Shown in pieces: positions 15,763-24,137 of a stretch of DNA of 64,000 bases (its first letter is position 1; every line of letters starts with the position of its first letter). The stretch is from Bacteroidota bacterium (GTDB taxonomy: Bacteria > Bacteroidota > Bacteroidia > Flavobacteriales > Weeksellaceae): positions 1 through 64,000 of the forward strand of contig JAFAFC010000020.1 in the NCBI GenBank assembly GCA_023423715.1, written 5' to 3'. The position numbers and the translations under genes are program-made. The notes below the pieces were generated by a model, which saw only the letters and a list, made by a program, of their open reading frames with translations, was not told the origin of the DNA and made no database searches.

Positions 15763-16908
15763 ATGTATAAGATCAGTTTATTCTTTATTTTATTTTTATC
15801 ATTTTTGAAAAATTATGCACAGCAGTTATCTGTGCCTTATGACGTTTTAGCAGGGGTTCCTATGGTAAAAATATCTGTTGATGGAAAGAATCATCGTTTT
15901 CTATTTGATACGGGTGCATTTAAAACAGTAATTCATTCTGATGTATTTACTAATCTTCCAATTTCAAGCACAGTAGAAAATGTTGGAGGAGTAGGTAGTG
16001 AGCGAAAACAGATGGATGTCGTTAAGTTCTCTTTTGAGTTTTTAGGAAAATACTTTAAAAATAAAGAAGTTCTTTATATGAATACAACATTTAATCTTAT
16101 AAATCAACATAGCTGTGATGAATTAGAACTTGTTGGTGTTATTGGACGTGATATTATGGAAGATTATATCATAGAGATAAACCCAACAAATAAGAAAATT
16201 GTTTTTCATAATCCTGTGCAATTTAATGAGAATCAACTGCCTGGATTTACAAAAATTGAACTTCGGAATTCCTCTGAACCTAAAGTCCCAATAACCATTG
16301 AGAATCATAAAAGATATGTTCTATTTGATACTGGACGTACTAGAGGAATGTCGATATCGAATTTCAAACTTGATAAATATATTAATATAGCAAAGCATAC
16401 AACATACATGAGTAAAAGTCGAGGAATAGGGGTGCATGGATTTAATGAAGATATAGATATTCATCATAAGATTTATAATTCCAACATAAAAATGAACAAA
16501 CTACTTGTAAAAAATCAAGTAATTGAAACATCTGGCAATGATTTGAACAATATGGGATTTAGTTTTATTAGTCAATTTATTTCTTACTTGGATTTGAAAG
16601 GGAAAAGGCTTTATGTAAAACAAATTAGTGAAAATAGTTATGGTAATTCTATTCTTGAATATTTAGGATTTTCCGCGAGTTATAATTATGAAAAGAAAAA
16701 AAATATAGTAACATTGCTCGCCAAAAACAATGATAAGCTGAAATTGGAGGATGCAATACTTGAAGTTAATGGAGAAATTCCTCCTGCAAATAATTGTGAG
16801 ACGGAGTCTTTTTTCGAAAAATTTAAAGGAGGTCCATTGAAAATGACTATTGAAAGAGAAAGTAAAATTATTCAAGTAGAGCAGCCCTTTTATAGCGGAC
16901 AGTTATAA
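15763..16908 (+). CDS. Secreted retropepsin-like aspartic protease with two DTG motifs
   Basis: A 381-residue protein with a signal peptide (about residues 1-19) and two retropepsin-like lobes: RFLFDTGAFKTVI (DTG at 49-51) and YVLFDTGRTRGM (DTG at 189-191). VIGRDIM (126-132) fits the conserved segment after the first active site. A single chain thus provides both catalytic aspartates, as in pepsin. The last 60 residues (KLEDAILEVNGEIPP) look like a PDZ-type domain. It is expected in the periplasm or at the cell surface, cleaving unknown proteins. ATG 15763 was chosen over an in-frame TTG at 15733 because it puts the signal peptide at the N-terminus. Confidence 0.8.
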   Translation: MYKISLFFILFLSFLKNYAQQLSVPYDVLAGVPMVKISVDGKNHRFLFDTGAFKTVIHSDVFTNLPISSTVENVGGVGSERKQMDVVKFSFEFLGKYFKNKEVLYMNTTFNLINQHSCDELELVGVIGRDIMEDYIIEINPTNKKIVFHNPVQFNENQLPGFTKIELRNSSEPKVPITIENHKRYVLFDTGRTRGMSISNFKLDKYINIAKHTTYMSKSRGIGVHGFNEDIDIHHKIYNSNIKMNKLLVKNQVIETSGNDLNNMGFSFISQFISYLDLKGKRLYVKQISENSYGNSILEYLGFSASYNYEKKKNIVTLLAKNNDKLKLEDAILEVNGEIPPANNCETESFFEKFKGGPLKMTIERESKIIQVEQPFYSGQL

Positions 16909-17128
16909 ATCGATTAACTACGTACTAGGGTTTAGTATTACGTTTGTATTTTCTAGGGTATTAAAGCGAAGATAAGTAATACTTTTTTTGTTTAAGGTTT
17001 ATTTTCGGATCGTTAGCTATCGCACGATGAGAAGATAAAGTTTCCTTCAGTAGTAATAATACATCTGGTTTTTGTGCGGATGTCTCTGAGGTAATTATTT
17101 TCACACAAATTATCTGTCAAAAATTCAC

Positions 17129-17188
17129 TATATTTGTAATACAATACTATTACTTATAATCAAATAAACTCATTAAATAATACTATTA
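17129..17188 (+). promoter_or_regulatory. hipBA promoter and candidate HipB operators
   Basis: A consensus -7 box TATATTTG (17129-17136) lies 51 bp before the hipB ATG. The 10-bp sequence AATACTATTA occurs twice downstream, at 17143-17152 and 17179-17188, the second reaching the start codon. HipB proteins repress their own operons, so these are plausible operator half-sites. This is inference. Confidence 0.5.
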
Positions 17189-17493
17189 TGTTATTTAAGT
17201 CTTTATCTAAAATACAAAAAAAGCTAGTAGCTCACCTCCGTCAAAGGCGATTGCAAATGAATCTTACACAGGAAGGATTAGCGGAAAGATCAGGTGTTCC
17301 GTTACCTACTTTAAGAAAATTTGAACAAAAAGGAATGATTTCTTTAGAATCATTTTTAAAAATTCTTTCCGTAATTGGTGGATTAGAAGAAATGGTTGAT
17401 GTTTTAAAACCGAAGGAACAAAGTTTTAAATCTATTGATGATGTACTAAAATCAGAGGAAAAACCAATTAAAAAACGAGGAAGTAGAAAATGA
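17188..17493 (+). CDS. hipB: HipB-type XRE antitoxin
   Basis: A 101-residue DNA-binding protein with a Cro/CI-type helix-turn-helix (about residues 18-75: LRQRRLQMNLTQEGLAERSG, then PLPTLRKFE). The tail is lysine-rich and probably disordered, as in HipB, where it contacts HipA. Its stop overlaps the hipA start by 4 bp (ATGA), so the pair is translationally coupled. It should neutralise the HipA kinase and repress the operon. Confidence 0.85.
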   Translation: MLFKSLSKIQKKLVAHLRQRRLQMNLTQEGLAERSGVPLPTLRKFEQKGMISLESFLKILSVIGGLEEMVDVLKPKEQSFKSIDDVLKSEEKPIKKRGSRK

Positions 17494-18722
17494 AAATAGG
17501 CATTCATGAAATAAAAGTAGGATTGAATTTTGGTTCAGGGACTCAACACGTTGGTCGTCTGGCAATTCGTGATGGTGTTATTTATTTTCAATACGATGAA
17601 GAATTTCTGCAAGCCAATATCGAAATTTCACCAATAAAACTTCCTTTGCAACGAGAGGTAATAGCGCTTCCAAGAGATCCTTTTGAAGGCTTGGCTGGTG
17701 TTTTCAATGATAGTTTGCCCGACGGTTGGGGAAGATTACTTTTTGATCGTATGTTACGGTCAGAAGGGGTTCTGCCGTCGGATATTTCTCCACTTGATCG
17801 TTTAGCGTACGTTGGAAAACAAGGTATGGGCGCATTGATTTATGAACCAGATCAAAGTCCCGATACTAGTCATGAGATAATTGATTTGGATATTTTGGCA
17901 ACGCAAACCGAAGAGGTTTTGGAAGGTGATTCAGAAGACGTAATTGCCGAACTTTTGGCCTTGAATGGATCTTCTGCAGGAGCACGACCAAAGGCATTAA
18001 TTGGTATTAACATTGATCGAACAAAAATAACGTATGGTACAGATCAGTTGAGCGATGGTTTAGAACATTGGATGGTGAAATTTCCTAATTCTCAAGATGG
18101 AAAAGATGCAGGTGCAATAGAATATGTTTATGCTTTGATGGCTTTAGAAGCTGGAATTAAGATGCCTGAAGTACATTTGTTTCCCTCACAGAAAGGCAAT
18201 GGCTATTTTGCCGTAAAACGTTTTGATAGAGAGGGAAATAAGCGTCTCCATATGCATACCGCGAGCGGGCTTGTTCACAGTAATTTTAGATTGCCATCTC
18301 TTGATTATGAGGACTTGTTAGCATTGACGGGTGCTATAACCAAAGATATTCGTGAGGTAGAAAAAATGTTTCGGTTAGCCGTTTTCAATGTAATGGCGCA
18401 CAATCGAGACGATCATGCTAAGAATTTTTCTTTTCTGATGAATGAATTTGGAGAATGGAAATTATCACCTGCTTACGACCTTACTTTCTCATCAGGGCCA
18501 GGCGGTGAACAAAGCACGATGGTCATGGGAGAAGGTAGGAGTATTACCGCAAAACATCTAAAAAAACTAGGTATGGAAGCTAAACTATCAAAAGAATTCA
18601 TTGAGAATGTGATGGCGCAAACTGTTTCTGCGCTTTCTAAGTGGTCAGAATTATCAAAAGAATTTGGCGTTAGTCAATCTAACAGAGCATTAATTCAAAA
18701 GTCTCTACTTATATTTAAATAG
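17490..18722 (+). CDS. hipA: HipA-type serine/threonine kinase toxin
   Basis: A 410-residue toxin of full family length. Seen are the N-terminal FNDSLPDGWGRLLFDR (72-87), the P-loop-like NGSSAGARPK (159-168), the ATP-contacting lysine in WMVKFP (K197), the catalytic loop HNRDDHAKN (304-312) and the metal-binding SPAYD (326-330). HipA homologues phosphorylate aminoacyl-tRNA synthetases such as GltX and induce dormancy; the target here is unknown. All catalytic residues look intact. Type II toxin-antitoxin pairs often ride in defence islands, and this one closes the island on its right side. Confidence 0.92.
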   Translation: MKIGIHEIKVGLNFGSGTQHVGRLAIRDGVIYFQYDEEFLQANIEISPIKLPLQREVIALPRDPFEGLAGVFNDSLPDGWGRLLFDRMLRSEGVLPSDISPLDRLAYVGKQGMGALIYEPDQSPDTSHEIIDLDILATQTEEVLEGDSEDVIAELLALNGSSAGARPKALIGINIDRTKITYGTDQLSDGLEHWMVKFPNSQDGKDAGAIEYVYALMALEAGIKMPEVHLFPSQKGNGYFAVKRFDREGNKRLHMHTASGLVHSNFRLPSLDYEDLLALTGAITKDIREVEKMFRLAVFNVMAHNRDDHAKNFSFLMNEFGEWKLSPAYDLTFSSGPGGEQSTMVMGEGRSITAKHLKKLGMEAKLSKEFIENVMAQTVSALSKWSELSKEFGVSQSNRALIQKSLLIFK

Positions 18723-18752
18723 TATTCTGTTAAAGTCACCTAAATTTCGTAC

Positions 18753-18760
18753 TACTTTTG
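18753..18760 (+). promoter_or_regulatory. Orphan -7-like box
   Basis: TACTTTTG fits TAnnTTTG on the + strand, but the next + strand gene is 1.65 kb away and pointing at it are only a decayed gene and a lipocalin on the other strand. It may be a chance match, the start of a small RNA, or a leftover promoter. Confidence 0.2.
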
Positions 18761-18874
18761 TACTCTTCAAAATTGTTTAAATACCATTAATTAACGATTT
18801 TTTAGATTCTGCATTGGCAAATAATAAAGCAAATTATAATTAAAAATGGTTAATGCTAAAATAAAAATCTTTAT

Positions 18875-19206
18875 TTACTGTTTCTCCACCAAATACTTCC
18901 AATAGCGTTTTGGGACATGTTGCAGATGAAGTTTTATATTTTTTCGGGCTTCGATGTTTGTGCTTTTAAAATATTGCTTCCATAAAGTTTTAAAATTCTT
19001 CTTAAGCCCTACCATTAGTCTTTTGCTTTTTCCGGATCCGAAATAATCTCAAAAGATTCATCAAAAAAACTAGCGACAAAATTTTCTTTTGTCGCCAATT
19101 GTATTTCAAAATGTTTTCTTTCAAAACTTTCAAATATCAAAGTTAAAAAGCCAATATAGCTTCCGTCAAAAACATACTGTTTCACGCCTAATCTTGTACT
19201 GTCCAC
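18875..19206 (-). pseudogene. DUF4130 (TIGR03915) DNA-repair gene with internal deletion
   Basis: Two ends of one gene remain. The N-terminal part (19206-19015) reads YVFDGSYIGFLTLIFESFER, the start of DUF4130 proteins. Immediately next to it, in another frame (19015-18875), is the family's C-terminal signature: LWKQYFKS, ARKNIKLHLQHVPKR, YWKYLVEKQ and a stop. The family is about 250 residues, so roughly 150 codons are missing and the frames no longer join. DUF4130 works beside a radical SAM protein in a putative DNA-repair pair; that partner is not in the window. The likely start is GTG 19185; the frame extends to 19206. Confidence 0.75.
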
Positions 19207-19736
19207 ACTAATTTTGAAAGGTCATATCCATGTTTTGTGGCAAAATCTAAATATTTCTTCTTGGTATCCTCAGAAATAGTTTTAGTACGAGATAAAATCC
19301 AGATATAATCTGTGCTTTCACCGAAAATTAATGCCGTTTTATACTCAGGATCTAATTGTACAACGTTGTATTCTGAATAAAATGGACCGAAAAATGAAAC
19401 TTTCAAAGCGGCTTCATTCTCAGAACCGGCAAACTTTGCTTTTCCTTCAGATTCTTTCCACTCATTTTTTACGGTGTTAAAACCTTTGTTCAAAACTTTA
19501 ATTTTTCCGTCTTCTCTTTTGGAATAATTGGCAGTTACGTTTTTGAGATCTTTTTCAAACTTAAAATCGAAACGTGCCACTTCATACCATTGTCCGAGAT
19601 AACGATCGGCATCAAAATTTTTAACAACTTCAACTTTATTGCTCATACTTTTTCTCGAAGAACAAGCCACCACTGCAGATAAAATTCCAATTCCGGCTAA
19701 TACAAGTAAAGAATAATTGATTTTTTTATTTTTCAT
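19188..19736 (-). CDS. blc: Lipocalin family lipoprotein (Blc-like)
   Basis: A 182-residue lipoprotein with a signal peptide and lipobox AVVAC (Cys25), then a lipocalin barrel. The signature GQWYEVAR at 48-55 contains the invariant GxW, and YIWILSRTK is the second conserved region. Bacterial Blc binds lysophospholipids or fatty acids at the outer membrane and is induced under envelope stress. The end overlaps the open frame of the decayed DUF4130 gene by 19 bp. Confidence 0.9.
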   Translation of the reverse strand: MKNKKINYSLLVLAGIGILSAVVACSSRKSMSNKVEVVKNFDADRYLGQWYEVARFDFKFEKDLKNVTANYSKREDGKIKVLNKGFNTVKNEWKESEGKAKFAGSENEAALKVSFFGPFYSEYNVVQLDPEYKTALIFGESTDYIWILSRTKTISEDTKKKYLDFATKHGYDLSKLVWTVQD

Positions 19737-20414
19737 AATGTAAATTTCATAAAATATTACAATTATTATTCCATTAAAGCTAAAAGAAAAGTCACATATT
19801 TCATTTGAATTAAGGAGTTCCCAACAAGTAGTTTAGGAAAAAGTATTTTTCAGCAATTAATACGATTATAACAATTTTTGGCTATGTAAAATGTACAATG
19901 AGGGTTAGAGGTTAGAACAAAGATCAAAGAAGAAAGAAAAAAGAGGAAGGAGGAAAGAATCAAGATTTCAGACATGAGATTAAACTTTGTTGAACTTTCA
20001 GTTTCTCCTTCGTCAAAATGACAATGTATAATGAGGAAAGAACAAGGATGTTTTTTATAGGAAGTTCACGATACGCTTCGCTACTCGAACTGACGAAAGA
20101 AGCAAGATGTTGGATAATTGATAATGGATAGTTGATAATTGATAATGGACAATTGTTAATGGTTAATTGATAGTGGACAATTGATAATGGACAATGGTTA
20201 ATGGATAATTGATAATGGATAGTGTGGATTGAGCTCCCCTTTAGGGGTTGGGGGCTTTTTTGTAGGAGATGTTAGAAGTTAGGTGTTAGAGGTTTGTTGA
20301 TAATTGATAATTGACAATGGATAGTTGTTAATGGTAAATGGACAATTGATAAAAAATGGTTTTCGCATTACTAAAAAACAGTAACTTACAGTAAATGAAA
20401 AACCTCTAATTGAA
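19737..20414. other. Repeat-filled intergenic region
   Basis: A 678-bp gap with no credible gene. From about 19990 it holds pieces that look like dispersed genomic repeats: TCTCCTTCGTCAAAATGAC near 20014, then ACGATACGCTTCGCTACTCG near 20068, then the AATTGATAATGGA cluster (20111-20351). Around 20233-20262, AGCTCCCC...GGGGGCTTTTTT could fold as a terminator-like hairpin. That these are multicopy in the genome is inferred. Confidence 0.6.
20111..20351. repeat. AATTGATAATGGACAATTG-type repeat cluster
   Basis: Irregular tandem runs of 10-13 bp units such as GGATAATTGATAAT, GGACAATTGTTAAT and GGTTAATTGATAGT, interrupted by a GC-rich stretch at 20231-20256. The same unit family recurs at 30394-30470, near 24110-24140, and inside kdpB. 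The units vary and lack uniform spacers, so this is not a CRISPR array. Confidence 0.75.
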
Positions 20415-21215
20415 ATGATGAAATTTATTTTTTTGGTTTCTTTTGCTCTTTTCGGCGCGCAACAACAGCGGTTTTATTACGAACATAGCTATTTTAGCGA
20501 TTCCTTGCAGTTTGAGAATATGCAACATGAAGTATTATATTTAGATGCGTCTAAGCGAGGTTCCGTATTTTATAGTTCCGAAATTCTTAAAAGCGATTCT
20601 CTGCGATCGATTACTGTTAAAGGTTTTAAAATTCCTTATCCTAAGGCTGATTTTAAAAATATCATCAAATATGATAATGTAAAAGGGCAGCTCATTAATT
20701 ATCAATATCCTTATGCCGTTGTTATGGATACATCAAGCCCATGGAAAATTGATTCGGAAACGAAAACGGTGTTTAATTACTTTGTACAAAAGGCAACAAA
20801 AAAGATCAAAGGCAGAACTTGGACGGCTTGGTTTACCACAGAAATCCCTTTATCGTACGGGCCTTATTTGTTGCAAGGGCTTCCTGGTCTCATCGTACTT
20901 GCGGAAGATGAAAAGCAAACGCATCGGTTTATATTGAGTGGGATTAAGAAATTAGAAACTTTTGATTTTGATAAAATTCCTTCAATTCCAAATGTAGGTC
21001 GACTAAAAACGGTGACAAGCGAAGCTTTTCGCGAAATCTATAGAAATCAAATTGAAAATCCCCAAAGTCAAAGTACGGGTGAACGAAGTCGATTTTTTGA
21101 TGTCAACGGAAAAGAAATTTCAGAAACCGAGTTTTATCGAAATATTAAATTAAACGCGGCGGCTGCTCGAAAAAATAATAACAACAAATTAGTTTATGAT
21201 TTTTTAAAAGAGTAA
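20415..21215 (+). CDS. GLPGLI family protein
   Basis: A 266-residue secreted protein with a short N-terminal signal peptide and the diagnostic motif LLQGLPGLIVLAED (about 151-164) of the GLPGLI family (TIGR01200, Porph_ging), known only from Bacteroidota. No function is established. It is monocistronic, and its leader lies directly after the repeat cluster. The C-terminal third is rich in Arg, Asn and Lys. Convergent with the kdp sensor kinase gene. Confidence 0.88.
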   Translation: MMKFIFLVSFALFGAQQQRFYYEHSYFSDSLQFENMQHEVLYLDASKRGSVFYSSEILKSDSLRSITVKGFKIPYPKADFKNIIKYDNVKGQLINYQYPYAVVMDTSSPWKIDSETKTVFNYFVQKATKKIKGRTWTAWFTTEIPLSYGPYLLQGLPGLIVLAEDEKQTHRFILSGIKKLETFDFDKIPSIPNVGRLKTVTSEAFREIYRNQIENPQSQSTGERSRFFDVNGKEISETEFYRNIKLNAAAARKNNNNKLVYDFLKE

Positions 21216-21268
21216 CCAATATACAAACCACTTATTTCTGATTTTTTCCAAATTCGGATCTGCTAATC

Positions 21269-22990
21269 TCACCCCAACTCAAACCAAAACTGGCTACCAC
21301 TACCGATTTCGCTTGTGACGCCGATTTTTCCGCCTTGCGCTTCTATAAATTCTTTGCTGATGCTTAAGCCCAATCCAGTGCCTTCTTTTCTCGTTCCTGG
21401 AATTCGGAAGTAGCGATCAAAGATTTTTTCGACATACTGTTCTTCGATTCCGCGACCGAAATCCCGAACGATAAATTGAGTTTTACCATTATCGTCAATT
21501 ACAGAAATTATGATTTCTGAATTTTCGTGGGAATATCGAATCGCATTCGAAACCAGGTTATTCAGCACCCAAGAGGTTTTTTCTTCGTCAGCGTAGATGT
21601 TTTTCAGTTCGGGTCCAATTTCTGTTTTGATGTTAATTTGCTTCTGTTCCGCAGCTGCTTTATTTGCGTTGATGGCGTAATTCACGATTTCCTGAATTGC
21701 AGCTTCTTTTCGATATAATTGTATCGAACCGCTTTCCACTTGGGTAATATTTAGGAGTTCGCCTGTTATTTTCAGCAGTCGGTTGCTGTCTTCTTTAATG
21801 CCGTTTACAAGGTTTTTTTGTTCCGAATTCAGTTCACCAATTCGTTCGTTTTCTAATAATTGAAGTCCCATTTGAATGGATGAAATTGGAGTTTTAAATT
21901 CATGTGAAACGGTTCCCATAAAATTGGTTTTCGCTAAATCTAATTCTTTGAAAGGCGTAATATTTCGCAGCATAATAACTTGACCAATAAACTGCGAAGC
22001 GCTTTCACCCGTAGGAATTACGTTGATATCGACAATCTCTTTTTCGAAATAACTTTCTTTTCCGTTTGCAAAAATCTTCATCGGTTCCGTATTGGATTTC
22101 TTTTTGTCGGGTTGAATCATTTCGCGGATAATACCACGAACCAAATCATTGGTAATCGCAATATCCTGAATTTGGTTTCCTAAAAGTTGTTCCTTTTTCA
22201 AACCAATAATTTTGATGGCTTCATCGTTTACGAAAAGTATTTTTTTGTTTTCATCAATCCCGATAACCGGATCGTGAAGGTTGTCGATAAGCGTTTCAAT
22301 TCGTTTTTTTCCTTTAATGATGCGGTCTAGCTTACTTTCAGAATATTCTTGCAGTTTTTCGGCCATGGTATTAAAGGATTTTGCAAGTTCGCCATACTCG
22401 CTGTGACTTTCGAAATGGACGCGTTCTTTGTAATTTTGATTCGCAATTTGCTTGATACTTTCAGTAAGAATTTTTATAGGATTAGCGATATTTGAAGGCA
22501 AGTTTACCAAAAGAACAAACGCCATCAAAAAACATACGGTTCCTGCAATAGAAATCGCTGCAATTGCCCGTTCTGACGTGGAATTTGCAACTTCACTTTT
22601 ATGTTGAATGGCTTGCATATTCAGTTGCATTAATTCCGCAATATCTTTTCGGATAGAAGAAAATAACTGCTCATTTTTCGCATCTTTTTTTAAGATTTCA
22701 AAATGCTGAATAATGTTTTCTGTCGCTTCTTTTTCACCAACTTCGGTAACATTTTTCTTTTGCTTGGCCAAGTGTTTTTCAAAGGTGGAAAAAGCCGTCG
22801 AATCTGTTTTAATATCCTCCAAAGCCAGCAACATATCTCTGGAATATTCCAAAGTATTGTAATTGGCGATCAATATATTGTTGGTGTCTTTTTTCAGTTG
22901 ATTGATGTACCAACCGCTAAGAACGGAAAGCACAATAATCATGACAAAAAGAAAGCCGACGCCGAAATTGAGTTTTGTTTTAATTTTCAT
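21269..22990 (-). CDS. PAS/HAMP sensor histidine kinase of the kdp locus
   Basis: A 573-residue membrane kinase: TM1 (about 10-30), a helical periplasmic or 4-helix-bundle sensor, TM2 (about 143-165), HAMP (to about 215), PAS (about 230-345), HisKA with phospho-acceptor H363 in SHEFKTP, and an HATPase domain (DFGRGI and GTGLGLSI). It starts in a 1-bp overlap (TAATG) with the KdpD-N gene, so the two are coupled. Together they replace a single-chain KdpD. The usual four KdpD transmembrane helices are absent, so turgor or potassium sensing must work differently or through the partner. Confidence 0.88.
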   Translation of the reverse strand: MKIKTKLNFGVGFLFVMIIVLSVLSGWYINQLKKDTNNILIANYNTLEYSRDMLLALEDIKTDSTAFSTFEKHLAKQKKNVTEVGEKEATENIIQHFEILKKDAKNEQLFSSIRKDIAELMQLNMQAIQHKSEVANSTSERAIAAISIAGTVCFLMAFVLLVNLPSNIANPIKILTESIKQIANQNYKERVHFESHSEYGELAKSFNTMAEKLQEYSESKLDRIIKGKKRIETLIDNLHDPVIGIDENKKILFVNDEAIKIIGLKKEQLLGNQIQDIAITNDLVRGIIREMIQPDKKKSNTEPMKIFANGKESYFEKEIVDINVIPTGESASQFIGQVIMLRNITPFKELDLAKTNFMGTVSHEFKTPISSIQMGLQLLENERIGELNSEQKNLVNGIKEDSNRLLKITGELLNITQVESGSIQLYRKEAAIQEIVNYAINANKAAAEQKQINIKTEIGPELKNIYADEEKTSWVLNNLVSNAIRYSHENSEIIISVIDDNGKTQFIVRDFGRGIEEQYVEKIFDRYFRIPGTRKEGTGLGLSISKEFIEAQGGKIGVTSEIGSGSQFWFELG

Positions 22991-24105
22991 TACGATAGTA
23001 TTACCAAATCTATATTTTCTTTCGATAATTTATTGAGGAGCGTATTAAATGTATCTGTGGCTAAGATAATTTTCCAAATGGTGAGATGGGGTTTCCCGAT
23101 GCACACGGTGGTTACTTTTCGTTCTTCGCAAATCTCCATAATGGCTCTGGTCACGTTTTTGCCCTCGGTTTTTATGACTTCTGCTCCTAATTCTGTTGCT
23201 AATTTAAAATTATTTATCAGATGCCGTTGCTTGTCGAGTGCTATTTTATCTGAACTTTCCTTCGGAATTTGAACATACAAAAGATACCATTTGCTGTTGT
23301 AATAATTTGCTAATCTTGCCGTCTTTCTAATGACGTTTTTTGCTGTTTTCTCATTGGAACTAATGCAGGCTAGAAACTTTTCTTTTCTAACGTTTTTACT
23401 GACCGTAACTTCGGTTTCTACTTTTCTTTGAACTTGGGAAGCAACTTCTTTCAAAGCCAATTCTCGAAGTTGAAGGATATGTTCATTTTTAAAAAAATTA
23501 CTGAGCGCCGCATTGATTTTCGACGAATCGTAAATCTTTCCTTGTTGCAAACGATTAATTAATTCATCGGCGGTAAGGTCGATATTTACTACTTCATCGG
23601 CTTGCATTAGAACGCTGTCTGGAATTCGTTCTTTGACCTCAATTCCTGTGATTTCAAGCACTTCTTCGTTCAAACTTTCAATATGTTGAATGTTGACCGC
23701 CGAAATTACATTAATACCCGAATCTAGGATTTCCAGAACATCTTGCCAACGTTTTTCATTCTTGCTGCCTTCAATATTGGTATGCGCCAATTCATCAATA
23801 ATCACCACTTCTGGACGAAGGTTGATCACCGCTTGAACGTCCAGTTCTTCCAGTTCTTTTCCTTTATAAAAAAGTCGTCTTCTCGGAATTAAAGGTAAAC
23901 CGCTGAGCAAATCGTGGGTTTCTTTTCGGTTGTGGGTTTCGATATATCCAATTTTTACATCAATACCGCTTTGTAAAAGCGAATGCGCTTCTTGCAGCAT
24001 GCGGTAGGTTTTTCCCACACCCGCGCTCATCCCGATGTAGATTTTGAATTTTCCACGTCGTGATTTTTTTATTAAATCCAGAAAATGTTGCGCGTTGTTT
24101 TCCAC
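22990..24105 (-). CDS. kdpD: KdpD N-terminal sensor module (KdpD + Usp domains)
   Basis: A 371-residue cytoplasmic protein equal to the first half of KdpD. Walker A GMSAGVGKT (25-33) and the IDELAHTN stretch mark the KdpD nucleotide-binding domain (about 18-230), followed by a Usp-like domain (about 245-371) that in KdpD relatives binds ATP or cyclic-di-AMP. The kinase half is encoded by the overlapping downstream gene. Known role: controlling kinase output in response to potassium. It follows the porin gene by 32 bp, across a short stretch of AATTAACAATTATCC repeat. Confidence 0.9.
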   Translation of the reverse strand: MENNAQHFLDLIKKSRRGKFKIYIGMSAGVGKTYRMLQEAHSLLQSGIDVKIGYIETHNRKETHDLLSGLPLIPRRRLFYKGKELEELDVQAVINLRPEVVIIDELAHTNIEGSKNEKRWQDVLEILDSGINVISAVNIQHIESLNEEVLEITGIEVKERIPDSVLMQADEVVNIDLTADELINRLQQGKIYDSSKINAALSNFFKNEHILQLRELALKEVASQVQRKVETEVTVSKNVRKEKFLACISSNEKTAKNVIRKTARLANYYNSKWYLLYVQIPKESSDKIALDKQRHLINNFKLATELGAEVIKTEGKNVTRAIMEICEERKVTTVCIGKPHLTIWKIILATDTFNTLLNKLSKENIDLVILS

Positions 24106-24137
24106 AATTTTTTTAATTAATAATTAACAATTATCCA

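Noticed and set aside
20111..20351. Possible CRISPR array
   Set aside because: Units are 10-13 bp, vary in sequence and lack unique spacers of constant length; no cas1/cas2 nearby (the Cas4-like protein at 6336 belongs to DUF2779).
22703..23272. 189-codon open frame on the + strand
   Set aside because: It runs antisense to the kinase and kdpD genes, has biased composition and no recognisable domain.
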